Shown here piece after piece: positions 63,249 through 64,000 of a DNA stretch of 64,000 nucleotides. Source of the DNA: Clostridium ljungdahlii (GTDB taxonomy: Bacteria; Bacillota; Clostridia; Clostridiales; Clostridiaceae); contig NZ_LITT01000058.1 in the NCBI RefSeq assembly GCF_001636845.1, positions 62,001 to 126,000 on the forward strand, given 5' to 3'. Each line of letters opens with the position of its first letter. Positions within the stretch are counted from its first letter, which is position 1. The position numbers and the translations under genes are program-made. The notes under the pieces are model-generated. The model had not been told where the DNA came from, made no database searches, and saw nothing but the letters and a program-made list of their open reading frames with translations.

Positions 63249-64000
63249 ATGTTTAGTGTGAGAACTGATCTAGCAGTAGAGGCAAGAGAAGTATGTAGAA
63301 AAGAAAGAGGAGAAGAAGTCCCAGGGGTAGAGACAGAGGAAAAAATTGAAGATGACATAAGAATAACATATGTGAAAATAGTAGATGACATAGGAGAAAA
63401 GGCTATGGGAAAGCCAAAGGGATCTTATATAACTATAGATATGCCTAAGTTTACCCACTACGATGGTGAAATCAGAGATAAGGTAAGTAAAGTAGTTGGA
63501 AAAGTGTTATCAGGAGTAATAAAAATAGAGGATAGTGCCATGGTATTAGTTGTAGGATTGGGCAATTGGAATATAACTCCAGATTCACTGGGACCTAAAG
63601 TTATTTCTAAATTAATGGTAACAAGGCATTTAAAGCAGCTTGTGCCTGATAAAATAGATGAAGGTATAAGGCCAGTATGTGTCATATCTCCTGGAGTACT
63701 AGGAATTACGGGAATTGAAACAGGAGAAATTATAAGGGGAGTTTGTGAAAAGGTAAAGCCAGATTTAATAGTATGTATAGATGCACTGGCATCCAGAAAG
63801 ATGGATAGGGTAAATTCAACAATACAAATAGGTAACACAGGAATATCTCCAGGTTCTGGGATAGGAAACAGGAGAATGGAATTGAGCCAGAAGACCTTAG
63901 GAGTGCCTGTAATAGCTATAGGAGTCCCTACGGTGGTAGATGCGGCTACTATGGCTAATGATACCATTGACTTACTTTTAGATGATCTTATAAATAAAAG
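63249..64000 (+). CDS. gpr: Germination protease GPR (3' end outside window)
   Basis: This is the spore protease that starts breakdown of small acid-soluble proteins at germination. The visible 250 residues begin MFSVRTDLAVEAREVCRKE, close to the family's pro-sequence end, with the autoprocessing region near the N-terminus. VVGLGNWNITPDSLGP, CVISPGVLGITGIET, CIDALASRKMDRVNSTIQI and IGNTGISPGSGIGNRR are family blocks, and GVPTVVDAATMA lies near the edge. TTAGGAGCGG precedes the ATG. The frame is open to the end of the window. Its presence marks the organism as a spore former. Confidence 0.95.
   Translation, partial: MFSVRTDLAVEAREVCRKERGEEVPGVETEEKIEDDIRITYVKIVDDIGEKAMGKPKGSYITIDMPKFTHYDGEIRDKVSKVVGKVLSGVIKIEDSAMVLVVGLGNWNITPDSLGPKVISKLMVTRHLKQLVPDKIDEGIRPVCVISPGVLGITGIETGEIIRGVCEKVKPDLIVCIDALASRKMDRVNSTIQIGNTGISPGSGIGNRRMELSQKTLGVPVIAIGVPTVVDAATMANDTIDLLLDDLINK

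Overview
The window is AT-rich, and nearly all genes have strong purine-rich ribosome binding sites, with many TTG and GTG starts. Gene content and order point to a spore-forming Clostridium sensu stricto with acetogen-type metabolism: a rodA/SpoIVFB region, the rplU-prp-rpmA-obgE block, gpr beside rpsT, a selenocysteine cassette, and a corrinoid methyltransferase set with its reductive activator. The C. ljungdahlii / C. carboxidivorans / C. kluyveri neighbourhood fits, but no species can be fixed by eye.

Layout. 1-13 kb is core: the 3' end of rodA, mgsA, a SpoIVFA-like/SpoIVFB pair, a B12-type radical SAM protein with its partner, RNase E/G, an L21 leader with rplU-prp-rpmA, obgE, nadD, yqeK, ridA and an RluD-type pseudouridine synthase. 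13-19.7 kb holds a D,D-carboxypeptidase, comEA and selD-selA-selB-tRNA-Sec; selD is itself a UGA/Sec gene whose start lies about 100 bases upstream of the first in-frame ATG after the UGA. 19.7-25.3 kb holds a decayed MFS transporter gene followed by a four-part methyl-transfer system (pterin methyltransferase, corrinoid protein, UroD-type methyltransferase, RACo-type activator). 25.3-37.6 kb is accessory: a TetR/RND efflux locus, OsmC, YitT, a lipoprotein, a truncated FtsX-type permease and a two-component system. 37.7-49.2 kb is a uronate catabolic locus (mutarotase-like, uxaC, GPH transporter, chemoreceptor, LacI regulator, uxaB, uxaA, kdgA) tied together by at least six copies of one LacI-type operator. 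49.2-51.6 kb is a Crp/Fnr regulator divergent from hcp. 51.6-56.9 kb has IS630 debris, a second two-component locus with a lipoprotein, and a frameshifted TauE-type permease. 57-64 kb has a P-type ATPase homologue with degenerate catalytic motifs, a tyrosine-rich mini-ORF coupled to comEC, holA, rpsT and gpr (cut by the window end).

Three kinds of structure are not explained by genes: a family of roughly 260-bp elements with terminal inverted repeats and a giant internal palindrome (1.3, 11.5 and 51.6 kb); a different structured repeat present in opposite orientations at 10.3 and 40.3 kb; and the uronate operators. The observations I consider most worth follow-up are the degenerate P-type ATPase next to a Tyr-rich mini-ORF and a ComEC lacking its hydrolase domain, and the palindromic element family with base-pair-preserving differences between copies. 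All functions are read by eye from motifs and context; no database search was possible.
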